From: Simkaniaceae bacterium
GTDB taxonomy: Bacteria; Chlamydiota; Chlamydiia; Chlamydiales; Simkaniaceae
Assembly: GCA_018062315.1 (NCBI GenBank)
Contig: JAGOSM010000008.1
Coordinates: 1 to 48,086, forward strand
Direction: 5' to 3'
Length of the DNA stretch: 48,086 nt
Below, piece after piece: positions 1-8,148 of this stretch (the stretch's first letter is position 1; each line of letters begins with the position of its first letter). Both the position numbers and the translations under genes were made by a program. Under the pieces are notes generated by a model that worked only from the letters and a program-made list of their open reading frames with translations, was not told the DNA's origin and made no database searches.

Positions 1-79
1 CATCGGGTCTTTTCTCACTGACCCAATAGATGGTATAGGAGAGAATCATTAAAGAAAGCACAAAGGAGATCGCGCGCAT
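1..79 (-). CDS. 5' end of a membrane or secreted protein gene (partial)
   Basis: Reading the minus strand from an ATG at 79 gives an uninterrupted frame to the window edge. It begins MRAISFVLSLMILSYTIYWV and continues with a charged SEKRPD. The stretch is one hydrophobic helix after a short basic start, so it is a signal peptide or first membrane segment. It lies 23 bases downstream of the brnQ stop in the same direction and could be co-transcribed with it. Only 26 codons are visible, so the family cannot be named. Confidence 0.5.
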   Translation of the reverse strand, partial: MRAISFVLSLMILSYTIYWVSEKRPD

Positions 80-102
80 GAAACTGTTATATTGAATTGT
101 GT

Positions 103-1248
103 CTAATTAATCAAGCTGAGCGTCACCGTAAGGAGTAAAACAATCCAGACAGGAAGTTTCACTGCAGTCCATCCCCATCTTTTATAACCGATATTGCATA
201 GAGTGAGCATGATAATTGAAGGATAGCATAGAGAGACAGCGGGATGGATGATTTTCATGATTTGAGTAAACCCCAGATTAGAAAAAAGAGAAGTAAGGGC
301 GATTAAAATAAATAAAGTCGCGCCATGGGAAAGTTTAGGAGAGATGAAATCTTTTCTTAAAATATCGGCAAAGGTGAGAGCAAGTCCAATGACGGTAGTA
401 AGACAAGCGAGAATCACAGCAAGGCTTGCAATGGCCCCTAAATAAGGGCCTAACATTAAATAAGAAAGGGTGACAAGGAGTGTTTCTGGAGGGTGTGAGG
501 AGAGTTCCTGAATATGTAAGGATGCGGTATGGCTGAGCCCTACATAGACAATTCCAAGGAGGAGTCCTGCGATCGTTCCAGAGATGAGAGTGGTGGACAC
601 GACATGGGAGGGGTGTACCTTGACTTTAAGCATATCCCAAATAGAAACTGAAAAATAGGTAGCAGCAATGAGGTCCATCGTATCGTACCCGGTGCTAAGT
701 CCCGACATGAGAGAAGTTACAAGAGGCTGTTCAATATGAGTGACCGTTCCTGAAAAAAAACACCCTTTGATGATAATGATGAAGAGGGCCACAAGAAGAA
801 GGGGGCTTAAAATATACCCTAACAAATTAATCACTTGATGTCTTTTCATGGTAAGGGCTAAGACCAAAATTCCCCCAATCAACGAAAACAGAGGGAGGGA
901 GAGGGAGGGAAAAAAGGGTTGAATGGCAGCGTAAGCGACAATAAAACAGCGAGGCATCACCGCAAAGGGGCCAAGAAGGGCTGTTGTGACAATGATAAAA
1001 AAATAGCCGAGCCATTTTCCGGCGCGTTCGTAAAAGGCTCTGAAATGACCCTCAAAAAGAATAGAGCCAAAGAGGCCAATAAGGGGGCCTCCAATCGAGG
1101 TGAGCAAAAGGCCTGCCGTTGCATAGATGTTTTGATCTCCCGAGAGGGTGCCGAGAAGAAGAGGGAACACTACATTTCCTGCTCCAAAAAACATCGAAAA
1201 AATAGCTAGAGCAATTGGAAAATAGCGCATCGAAAGAGGGTACACCAA
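103..1248 (-). CDS. brnQ: Branched-chain amino acid carrier, BrnQ (LIVCS) family
   Basis: This is a 381-residue, very hydrophobic protein with about 11-12 predicted membrane segments. The first helix carries the family-typical FGAGNVVFPLLLG stretch (about residues 21-33), as in BrnQ sodium/proton-coupled leucine, isoleucine and valine importers. It is somewhat shorter than the usual 420-440 residues. Chlamydiae depend on host amino acids, and I recall a brnQ gene in Chlamydia trachomatis. A second Met at residue 7 is an alternative start. A same-strand LRR gene lies upstream with a 68-base gap, in which I see no strong terminator. The substrate range is inferred from the family only. Confidence 0.85.
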   Translation of the reverse strand: MVYPLSMRYFPIALAIFSMFFGAGNVVFPLLLGTLSGDQNIYATAGLLLTSIGGPLIGLFGSILFEGHFRAFYERAGKWLGYFFIIVTTALLGPFAVMPRCFIVAYAAIQPFFPSLSLPLFSLIGGILVLALTMKRHQVINLLGYILSPLLLVALFIIIIKGCFFSGTVTHIEQPLVTSLMSGLSTGYDTMDLIAATYFSVSIWDMLKVKVHPSHVVSTTLISGTIAGLLLGIVYVGLSHTASLHIQELSSHPPETLLVTLSYLMLGPYLGAIASLAVILACLTTVIGLALTFADILRKDFISPKLSHGATLFILIALTSLFSNLGFTQIMKIIHPAVSLCYPSIIMLTLCNIGYKRWGWTAVKLPVWIVLLLTVTLSLIN

Positions 1249-1316
1249 ATTTTATTTTGTGTATATAGAAACAAGGCCAAAAGGCTGGGATGCTCTTGAA
1301 GTCAAAAACCAATTCC

Positions 1317-2105
1317 TCAACTTGTTTCGGTATGCCTCCCTCCCTCTGAGGGAGGAAGAACAAAACGGTGAGAGCTAGGGAAGTCGAAAAGAGAAGAGAT
1401 GTTAGTTTTTAAGATGAAGGGGTTATTCCTGTAATCAAAGCTTGTTAGGGCAGGGAGATCAGGGACTACAGTGAGTTGATTATGAGAAAGATTTAACGTA
1501 CGCAATCTGGCAAGCTTAGAGAGATCAGGAACTGTTGTAAATCTGTTCTTACGAAGAGATAAATCTTGTAGGGAAGGAAAATAAATTGTGAGTTCGGGGG
1601 GAATATCGCTTAGCCCTAGGTTGGATAGGTCAAGTGTAATTATTGTAGCTAGGGATGTTCGATTACTCTCCATCCATACACGAATTTGGTGAGCTTGTTC
1701 CATTGGGGTCCCTATAAGGGGAGGGAGAGACATAGTCCAGATGCGTGAATACAGGGCAATAAGATTCTGAGAAATTTGAAGGGGCTCCCTATCTAAAATA
1801 TCAACAAAGGCTTCTTTCGTTACAGGAAGGGGGTTTATGTCAAAACCGTGTTTCAAGACAGAAATAGCGAGTGCTTGTATTTTATGAGGTGAGGAAATTT
1901 CTCCAGATTTATCCAGAATAACTTCAGGTGTATGAAGCCAACTAGTATGGCGCTCTAATGAGGGGGTGATTTTTATTAATAAAATGGTCCAAATTTGAGA
2001 TACAGCAGCCTGACATGTCTTATTTACCTGAGCATAACGACATAAATCTCCTAACGTAAGACCCATTTTTGATACCAAATCAGGATTTGATAATATGGCT
2101 TCCAA
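1317..2105 (-). CDS. F-box-like / leucine-rich repeat protein, paralog of 11681-12601
   Basis: This is a 262-residue protein. Residues 5-45 fit an F-box pattern (ILSNPDLVSKMGLTLGDLC followed by YAQVNK and AVSQIW), and the first 150 residues align closely with the protein at 11681-12601. A cap motif QIRVWMESN (about residues 142-150) precedes three to four LRRs of the LxxLxLxxNxLxxVPDL type. The start is a TTG at 2105, as in its paralog, where the same GATTTTTGGAA context is kept. The C-terminal tail, rich in Ser, Pro and Gly, is unlike that of the paralog and contains an 8-bp hairpin at 1339-1355, so the 3' end may have been rebuilt. F-box/LRR proteins in intracellular bacteria often act as host ubiquitin-ligase adaptors. 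That role is inference here. Confidence 0.7.
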   Translation of the reverse strand: MEAILSNPDLVSKMGLTLGDLCRYAQVNKTCQAAVSQIWTILLIKITPSLERHTSWLHTPEVILDKSGEISSPHKIQALAISVLKHGFDINPLPVTKEAFVDILDREPLQISQNLIALYSRIWTMSLPPLIGTPMEQAHQIRVWMESNRTSLATIITLDLSNLGLSDIPPELTIYFPSLQDLSLRKNRFTTVPDLSKLARLRTLNLSHNQLTVVPDLPALTSFDYRNNPFILKTNISSLFDFPSSHRFVLPPSEGGRHTETS

Positions 2106-2421
2106 AAATCGCTCACTTTTTTAAATTTAGATAAAACATATCAATAAAGAGTGGATTTAATCAAGGGGTAGGTGGCGAGGGTATAAATATTGATCTCTTT
2201 ACGTCTTCGGAGAGAGGGAAATATGTACATAAATTATTGAAAATAATTCGAAAGAGTGGGTAGCATTCCCTCCATAAAAAATAGAGATAAAGTTACTTCT
2301 TGTTAAGTTGCGTACATTTTATACCCAGTCAAGCTGAAGAAAAGGCCCGTATCTATGTCCAACATGAAATTGGTTATTATCGTCATGTTGAAACCCTTCC
2401 AAAACAGGTGGTAGATTTCGT
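2106..2421. other. Intergenic stretch between divergent LRR genes
   Basis: These 316 bases separate the minus-strand F-box/LRR gene from the plus-strand modular LRR gene and must hold both promoters. The half nearest 2106 is AT-rich and has no clear gene. The half nearest 2421 contains a short plus-strand open frame (2291-2428), listed separately as a possible remnant. I see no tRNA, terminator or repeat here. Confidence 0.5.
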
Positions 2422-2428
2422 ATGTTAG
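2291..2428 (+). pseudogene. Possible remnant reading frame upstream of the modular LRR gene
   Basis: This frame is open from just after a TAA at 2288 to a TAG at 2426-2428. It reads IPSQAEEKARIYVQHEIGYY then RHVETLPKQVVDFVC. It has no good ATG (a TTG lies at 2300) and ends inside the start of the next gene, one base out of phase with it. The composition looks like real protein, so it may be the frameshifted N-terminus of the LRR gene or the tail of a lost gene. No family is recognised. Confidence 0.25.
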
Positions 2429-4467
2429 AGTGGTTGCAAAAGCTTGCTTTCGTTACGCCCTTCGAAGAGTGCTGGGGGGAGGGGAATATGTGGTGGTATG
2501 AGAAAGATCCAGAGGATTCTAATCCCCTTGCAGGTCGCAAGATTTTTACTGCCTCATGGGGAGATTCCAAGAAGGATAGAATGGATTTGGCTCGAAAGAT
2601 GATAAGGCTTCATTTGCAGGTGACGCAAAATCCAGATCTTTTTTCTACAATGAGGGAACTGCGCATTGCAACGAAACACTTAACGGAGCTTCCTTCTTCA
2701 ATTAATCAGTTGCGGGGGCTGCAGATATTAAAGCTTTCAGGATGCAATTTGGAGGTGCTTCCCTCTGCAATAGGGGATCTTATAGCACTTAAGAAATTGA
2801 GATTGGATGAAAATCGGTTGACTTCTCTTCCTTTGGAAATACGTCAGCTTACGGCACTTACATACTTAGATCTTGCGTGTAATAGATTGGTTACAATTGA
2901 CTACCCCGTTATGGCACGCATATCTAAAATTGCATCTATTATTCTTTTTCCTCAACGATGCGGGTATACTCATAGGATGTATAGGGATGTGACGTTATAT
3001 ACTCATTTTCAGATTGCTTGTTTGAGTGTGGAGCAAAGATATTCTTCTCAGAGAATTCTTGCATGCATGCACGAGTTAAATATTGTACGAGGATGTGATG
3101 CTCGGGAAAAGGCAATGATATGTTATAACCAAAGTCATCCAGCTCTTCCTACAAAATGGGATAAAGCTTCTGAAAATGATCTCCATAGAATTGATGTACA
3201 GAGTTTATATCAGGCTTGTGTAGGGCCTATTTTATTAAACACGGCTGTTAAGACCCCATTAGCTATTCTATTTGGGGAGGTTGTTGATCAGTTGAGCCAT
3301 TTTCTCCCAGCCAATGATCCCTGTTTACAAGATGCTTTCTCTCTGATGTACGAGCAAGAGATCCGTATGTGGATGAAAGAGCAACAGAGTGTTTTAAGTC
3401 GTATTACAAGCCTCCAGTTTGTTTGTTCGGAGATGGAGTTTCTGCCCCCTGAAGTGAGTTACCTAACTGGCGTGACCCAATTATGGTGTGTGGGGATTCA
3501 ATTGCAAAGGCTTCCCCCAGAAATTGGGCAGTTGACTAAACTTAGGGAATTGGCACTTTGTGACAATTGCCTCAAAGAAGTGCCTTTGGAAATCAGCGCT
3601 CTTACAGCATTAGAATTTCTCGATCTTGATGGGAATGCATTGACACATATCCCGGCTGAAATAGGGAGTCTTTCTCATCTCAAAAAATTGTGCCTTTTAG
3701 ATAATCCATTAATTTCTTTACCCTATTCAGTTGCTATGCAACCTGTGCAAATTGATCCTGAGGATCCTGAGAATATATATATTAAGACCTGTTTGAACAT
3801 AGCTGCTCTTTCTCCCTTTGAACACCATTCCCTAGAAACCTTATTTTCATGTATGGAGCCTTGCTTGCGTGTCTTAGGTATGAACTTTCGCCAAGAGGTG
3901 ATCGTAGAATATAATCAAACTCATGCTCCGTTACCCACAGAATGGAATACAATGGATGCTAGAGTGACATATACAGTGGATGTGGAAGGGTTGTATCATG
4001 CCTATATAACAATCATCGAACGTCAGAGGCAGCGGGACAAAGCCTTGTTGAGTCTCTTTGAAACAGTTAGATGCTCATGGAATAAAACATGTGAAGATCT
4101 CGTGGGTTTTGTCGACGAAGAGGTTCCTCTTGCTGAAAAGGCGCAGCGGATACGCTTTTGGATAGAAACAAACAGAGGTGTTTTAGACAAGAACCTCATA
4201 CCCAATTATCTGGGGACTTATGCTCAGATAGAAACGATAGAAAAGGGGAAAACACACCCCCTTAAGACCTTCTTTTTATCCATGCATGGGTTAAACATTG
4301 CGTTAGGGCGCGATATTCGCAAAGAGGTAATGATACGATATAACCCAACTCTTCCTGCCGAATGGGATGAAAAGTGGATGGATACATCCTATGAAATCGA
4401 TGTGGATAGACTATTAGAAGTTTATGTCGAAGTTGTTGTTTTAGAATTACTTAAAATGGGAAAATGA
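2422..4467 (+). CDS. Modular LRR protein A (three modules)
   Basis: This is a 681-residue protein made of repeated modules. A full module has a cap with EIRMWM or RIRFWI, then LRRs of the LPPEIGQLTxLxxLxLxxN type, then a spacer, then a C block with the pattern MHELNIALGRDIRKEVM followed by RYN, PxEWD and Y.IDVE.LY.AY. LRRs occur at about residues 85-165 and 335-435. C blocks lie near nt 3061-3240, 3841-4020 and 4270-4440. The third module has lost its LRRs. A second in-frame ATG at 2488 follows a near-ideal GGAGG ribosome site and may be the true start, giving 659 residues. No signal peptide is seen. The gene ends one base before the next LRR frame. The function is unknown. A secreted host-interaction protein is inferred from the LRRs and the company it keeps. 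Confidence 0.75.
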   Translation: MLEWLQKLAFVTPFEECWGEGNMWWYEKDPEDSNPLAGRKIFTASWGDSKKDRMDLARKMIRLHLQVTQNPDLFSTMRELRIATKHLTELPSSINQLRGLQILKLSGCNLEVLPSAIGDLIALKKLRLDENRLTSLPLEIRQLTALTYLDLACNRLVTIDYPVMARISKIASIILFPQRCGYTHRMYRDVTLYTHFQIACLSVEQRYSSQRILACMHELNIVRGCDAREKAMICYNQSHPALPTKWDKASENDLHRIDVQSLYQACVGPILLNTAVKTPLAILFGEVVDQLSHFLPANDPCLQDAFSLMYEQEIRMWMKEQQSVLSRITSLQFVCSEMEFLPPEVSYLTGVTQLWCVGIQLQRLPPEIGQLTKLRELALCDNCLKEVPLEISALTALEFLDLDGNALTHIPAEIGSLSHLKKLCLLDNPLISLPYSVAMQPVQIDPEDPENIYIKTCLNIAALSPFEHHSLETLFSCMEPCLRVLGMNFRQEVIVEYNQTHAPLPTEWNTMDARVTYTVDVEGLYHAYITIIERQRQRDKALLSLFETVRCSWNKTCEDLVGFVDEEVPLAEKAQRIRFWIETNRGVLDKNLIPNYLGTYAQIETIEKGKTHPLKTFFLSMHGLNIALGRDIRKEVMIRYNPTLPAEWDEKWMDTSYEIDVDRLLEVYVEVVVLELLKMGK

Positions 4468-4468
4468 G

Positions 4469-5278
4469 ATGTTAGATTGTATTAGTCCAAGTTTGCAAAG
4501 CTTAAACCTCTCTTTCAATCAATTCACGGTGTTTCCACCTGCAATGAGTCGATATTCAGCACTCACAAGTTTACAGCTTGATGGTAATCAACTGAGAGAG
4601 CTCCCCTATGCGATCCATTTAACTGCATTAACGAAATTGACCCTTGGAAAGAATCGGTTTTCAATTTTTCCTCAGCCTATTGTTTCATTGACAAGGCTTG
4701 TAACATTGATTCTTGAAAATAATGAATTGGAACAAATTCCTGGAGAAATAAGTTATTTGACAGGGTTAAAAATACTCAATATTTCCAGGAACAAGCTCTG
4801 TATTTTACCTCCAGAAATTGGGCGGTTAACAGCACTTGAGGATTTGAATGTTTCAGATAATCGATTAAGGACTTTGCCTTCTCAACTTGCAGATCTTACG
4901 CAGCTGACAGAGTTAATTCTTTTTGCCAATGATTTGGATGAACTTCCCCCATCAGGGCTTGCACAATCTATTTGGGTTGATCGGTTTTTTCCTCAAAGGA
5001 TCCCTCCTTTCAATGAGGTGTCCCAGATCACATATGAGCATATGGTCGCGATGGCTTCTACTCCCACGCACTCATTGAAGACCATTCTTTTGTGTATGCA
5101 TGAGTTAAATATTGCATTAGGGCGAGATATTCGGAAAGACATCATGACGCGGTACAATCAAAAACATCCATCGATTCCTGTTGAGTGGGAGGAGGAATCC
5201 CTTGATAGGGGATATAATGTCGATGTAGAGGGCCTATGCGAGGCCTATATAGAATCTATTATAACGAAAAGAGCATAG
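4469..5278 (+). CDS. Modular LRR protein B (LRRs plus C block, no cap)
   Basis: This is a 269-residue protein. It starts directly inside an LRR (SLQSLNLSFNQFTVFPP) and runs through about seven 23-residue LRRs to residue 170. It then has the FFPQR spacer and a well-preserved C block (MHELNIALGRDIRKDIM, RYN, PVEWE, about nt 5084-5270). The N-terminal cap found in the other modules is missing. Its ATG lies one base after the TGA of the preceding frame, and its TAG is followed immediately by the ATG of the next frame, which is in the same phase. It is either a translationally coupled gene or a piece of one long gene broken by mutation. Only a weak purine-rich ribosome site is visible. Confidence 0.65.
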   Translation: MLDCISPSLQSLNLSFNQFTVFPPAMSRYSALTSLQLDGNQLRELPYAIHLTALTKLTLGKNRFSIFPQPIVSLTRLVTLILENNELEQIPGEISYLTGLKILNISRNKLCILPPEIGRLTALEDLNVSDNRLRTLPSQLADLTQLTELILFANDLDELPPSGLAQSIWVDRFFPQRIPPFNEVSQITYEHMVAMASTPTHSLKTILLCMHELNIALGRDIRKDIMTRYNQKHPSIPVEWEEESLDRGYNVDVEGLCEAYIESIITKRA

Positions 5279-7510
5279 ATGATGAGTGTGTCCAGCTGTT
5301 TACCTACGATTGCTTTAGATTCAATACAGGATCAGGCGTTGATGAAGACATTTGAGCCGATTGTGCTTCAATTGCATTTATCGTCCGCTGCGGAACAGGA
5401 AGCGTTATCACTGACGCGGGCGTGTGACATGCGTGCATGGATGGTAGAGCATCGCAATAGTTTAAATACAATCACTAGATGTAATTTTGAGAATAGAGAT
5501 TTGGAGGTGCTTCCCATAGAGATGGATCACTTGCAGGGATTGAAAGAATTATCTCTTGGGGACAATCGATTAAGAGTTCTGCCCTATACTATTGCATCAC
5601 GTAATGTATGTTATGGGATGTATCTAGAGCAAACTTTTGCTTTGAATACTCTTTTTTTGCAGACTGGTTTGCGTATTGCTGATTTGGCACGCGGTGAGCC
5701 TCCACGGATGAGAGAAGTTTTCTTATCTATGCAGGAGCTGAACGTTGCGTTAGGATGCGATGTTCGGAAAGAGGTTCTCATGAGGTATAATGAGTGTCAT
5801 CTGCCTCTTCCCATAGAGTGGGATGAAATGAAGGTAGATGAATGCTATGGAATAGAGATTGAGGCTTTATATCACGCTTATGAAACGGTGATCAAATCAG
5901 AGGCTGTATCGGTTATAGTGCAGCAGATTCAGCAGGATCAGAGTGTTATGTGCCTCTTTAAAGAGGTTATTCAGCAGTTAGATGGAATTCGATCGGATGA
6001 TAGGGGTTTAAAAGAAAGTGCGATCTCATTAAAACGGGCGCACGAGATGCGTACTTGGATGGCAACTCACCAAGATGTTTTATCGGAAATGAGATCACTT
6101 ATGATTATTGCTGATCATATAGAAACGATACCTCCAGAAATTGCTTTTTTTAAAGGGCTTACTCGATTATCTCTTGCATGCAATCGGCTGGCAGAGGTTC
6201 CTGTATCAATTGAAACCCTTACAAGGTTAACCAAGTTAGATCTTTCAGGTAATCGGTTGACAGAGTTTCCTCGTGCACTCTGCGCTTTGATTCAATTAGA
6301 AAAATTAGATTTTGGAGATCATTACTTGCGAATGGGAGATGTTCCTTCTGAAATTCGCTTCCTTACCAAGTTACGAAAATTAAAGCTTGCTTGTTGTAGA
6401 TGGCCAGCCTTTCCGCTGATGCTTTGTCAGTTAACAGGGCTCCTTGTATTGGATCTTGCTTATGCTGAACTTTCAACGCTTCCTTTAGAATTTCAGAGCC
6501 TTACTGGGTTAACTAAGTTAACTTTTAATCTCAGCGACTTCACAGAATTTCCTTCCGTACTTTGTTCTCTTATCCAATTGGAGGAATTAGATTTTCAGTC
6601 TAGTGGTATCAAAGCAGTTCCTCCTGAAATTCGATTTCTTACAAAGTTAAGAAAGTTAAATTTTGAAGGAAATAGGCTCGCTACCCTTCCTCAAGAAATC
6701 GGCCAATTAGTGCAGTTGACACATTTGGAGCTTTCGAGAAATCGGTTAAGAATTCTTCCGGAGACGGTGTGTGATCTGACACAGCTTATAGGTTTAGATC
6801 TGTCAAAAAATGATTTGCAGAGGCTTCCTGAAAAAATTGGACAATTGAGTGCTCTACAGTTTTTTAAGCTTTCCAATAATTTCTTAACATATCTTCCTGA
6901 TTCAGTAAGGGGGCTTAAAGTAGGTTTCAGTCTATTTCCCCAATCTTCTTATTTGAGCAATGTCTGTATGCAGGTGTGTGTGGATATTTTACAAACAGGG
7001 GTTGCTCCTGTAAAGACGGGTTTTGCATCGATAGAAAATCTCAATCGTACATTTGGAGTAGATGTTGGTAGAGAGGTTTTAATGCGCTATAATAATGCCT
7101 CTGGCTCTATTCCTGTTGAATGGGACGGGGTGTTTAGTAGAGATGAAACCTGTAAGTCATACCGTCCGAGACTATATCGTGCATATAGAGAGGTGATGGA
7201 ATCAGAAATGATCCGGTCCCGTTTGTTTGTGGGAGATCAACACAACAAGGCGCTTGTGGTTTTAGCAAAAGGCATCAATTCTTTATTTCGAAACGCCTAC
7301 CCTAAAGAGTTTGATTATATGCGCTTCTTCTATAAAGATCCTGGTGGCGAGAGGCATCAGATTCTTTCGTGGATGGTAGCGCATCAACCGTTTTTAAATC
7401 GAATTACATCTCTTACCCTCTACCATGAAGATTTAGAGGTGATTCCTCCGGAAATCGCTCTATTGAGAAATTTAACAGACCTGAATTTATCGTTTAACAG
7501 GCTCTCATAA
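5279..7510 (+). CDS. Modular LRR protein C (two full modules and a truncated third)
   Basis: This is a 743-residue protein. Module one has a cap (DMRAWMVEH, about residues 50-58), two LRRs and a C block (nt 5720-5900). Module two has a cap (EMRTWMATH), about ten LRRs (nt 6110-6900) and a more divergent C block (nt 7020-7200, ENLNRTFGVDVGREVLMRYN). Module three has a cap (QILSWMVAH) but stops after one and a half LRRs at LNLSFNRLS. The frame is the same as that of the preceding gene, separated only by a TAG. The abrupt end inside an LRR suggests 3' truncation. A strong hairpin follows at 7553-7594. Function unknown. Confidence 0.7.
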   Translation: MMSVSSCLPTIALDSIQDQALMKTFEPIVLQLHLSSAAEQEALSLTRACDMRAWMVEHRNSLNTITRCNFENRDLEVLPIEMDHLQGLKELSLGDNRLRVLPYTIASRNVCYGMYLEQTFALNTLFLQTGLRIADLARGEPPRMREVFLSMQELNVALGCDVRKEVLMRYNECHLPLPIEWDEMKVDECYGIEIEALYHAYETVIKSEAVSVIVQQIQQDQSVMCLFKEVIQQLDGIRSDDRGLKESAISLKRAHEMRTWMATHQDVLSEMRSLMIIADHIETIPPEIAFFKGLTRLSLACNRLAEVPVSIETLTRLTKLDLSGNRLTEFPRALCALIQLEKLDFGDHYLRMGDVPSEIRFLTKLRKLKLACCRWPAFPLMLCQLTGLLVLDLAYAELSTLPLEFQSLTGLTKLTFNLSDFTEFPSVLCSLIQLEELDFQSSGIKAVPPEIRFLTKLRKLNFEGNRLATLPQEIGQLVQLTHLELSRNRLRILPETVCDLTQLIGLDLSKNDLQRLPEKIGQLSALQFFKLSNNFLTYLPDSVRGLKVGFSLFPQSSYLSNVCMQVCVDILQTGVAPVKTGFASIENLNRTFGVDVGREVLMRYNNASGSIPVEWDGVFSRDETCKSYRPRLYRAYREVMESEMIRSRLFVGDQHNKALVVLAKGINSLFRNAYPKEFDYMRFFYKDPGGERHQILSWMVAHQPFLNRITSLTLYHEDLEVIPPEIALLRNLTDLNLSFNRLS

Positions 7511-7552
7511 ACCTATATCCCAAGAATAGAGGCCTCCATTGTTTCCTAAAGT

Positions 7553-7594
7553 TTAAATTTCACAGCTTTGGGCCGTCCAAGCTGTGAAATTTAA
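7553..7594. terminator. Likely bidirectional terminator hairpin
   Basis: The arms 7553-7568 and 7579-7594 are perfectly complementary over 16 bp around a 10-base loop. The stem is T-rich at one outer end and A-rich at the other, as expected of a hairpin that can end transcription from both sides. It sits between the convergent LRR gene (ending 7510) and the minus-strand gene ending at 7602. Confidence 0.7.
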
Positions 7595-7601
7595 GTGACG
7601 A

Positions 7602-8123
7602 CTATAGTGGCAACAAGTCAGGCTTACAATGAGTTAAAATATGAAGTAAGACTATTGGATCTGTTTCGTGTAGAAGTTGATCCCTAACTGTGTCAGGTAG
7701 GAGGCGGGCAGTAAGTCTTGAGAATAGTTCATGTGGTGACTCTTGATCTTTTGACTCTTCAGCTTCAGCTCTATCTGGATCCTCTTCTGACTGAAAAGTA
7801 GTCAGCCTTTCTGATGTCAAAGTATATCCAAGTGCAGATAGTTTATGAAAAAGAAAGTGTGAACAGATCGGTTCAAGAATAATGTGATGCTCATCGAATA
7901 TAGGGCTGTTTAGCGTTAACGGGTCCCTTGTTAAACCTTCTTCTCCAAAAAGCTCAGTATGCCGAGCGGTGATATCTGCAGGCAATCGAGGATGAAGTTG
8001 TGAATAGACTTCAGTTAGTATTGTAAAAGAAGGGTCTAAAAACATCCTATTCATCATCTCCTCTATACCACCTTCTTCTACTATCGAATGTGAAGAATCA
8101 GTCGAGTCAGCACGGGCTCTCAT
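7602..8123 (-). CDS. C-terminal half of a split paralog of the 9668-11668 protein
   Basis: This is a 173-residue protein that aligns with roughly the last 130 residues of the protein at 9668-11668. Shared features include QLHPRLPADI versus QMQSRLPEAV, LFGEEGLTRD versus YFGEEALTRT, and ICSHFLFHKLSALGYTLT versus ICSYFIFYKLEELGHHLT. It begins 25 bases after the stop of the 8149-9519 gene, which matches the N-terminal part of the same paralog, and has no convincing ribosome site of its own. The first 30 residues are unmatched and rich in Ser, Glu and Asp. It is probably the product of gene fission by decay and may be expressed by coupling or not at all. Function unknown. Confidence 0.5.
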   Translation of the reverse strand: MRARADSTDSSHSIVEEGGIEEMMNRMFLDPSFTILTEVYSQLHPRLPADITARHTELFGEEGLTRDPLTLNSPIFDEHHIILEPICSHFLFHKLSALGYTLTSERLTTFQSEEDPDRAEAEESKDQESPHELFSRLTARLLPDTVRDQLLHETDPIVLLHILTHCKPDLLPL

Positions 8124-8148
8124 AAGAAGTAATAGGGGAGCTCCTTCG

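Noticed and set aside
1339-1355. 8-bp hairpin as terminator of the 1317-2105 gene
   Set aside because: It lies inside the reading frame, has a one-base centre and no T run after it. It is more likely chance in G/A-rich coding sequence or part of a rebuilt 3' end.
5276-5278. TAG between LRR frames read as pyrrolysine or selenocysteine
   Set aside because: No supporting element is visible, the codon is TAG rather than TGA for selenocysteine, and two ATGs follow directly, so re-initiation or mutation is simpler.
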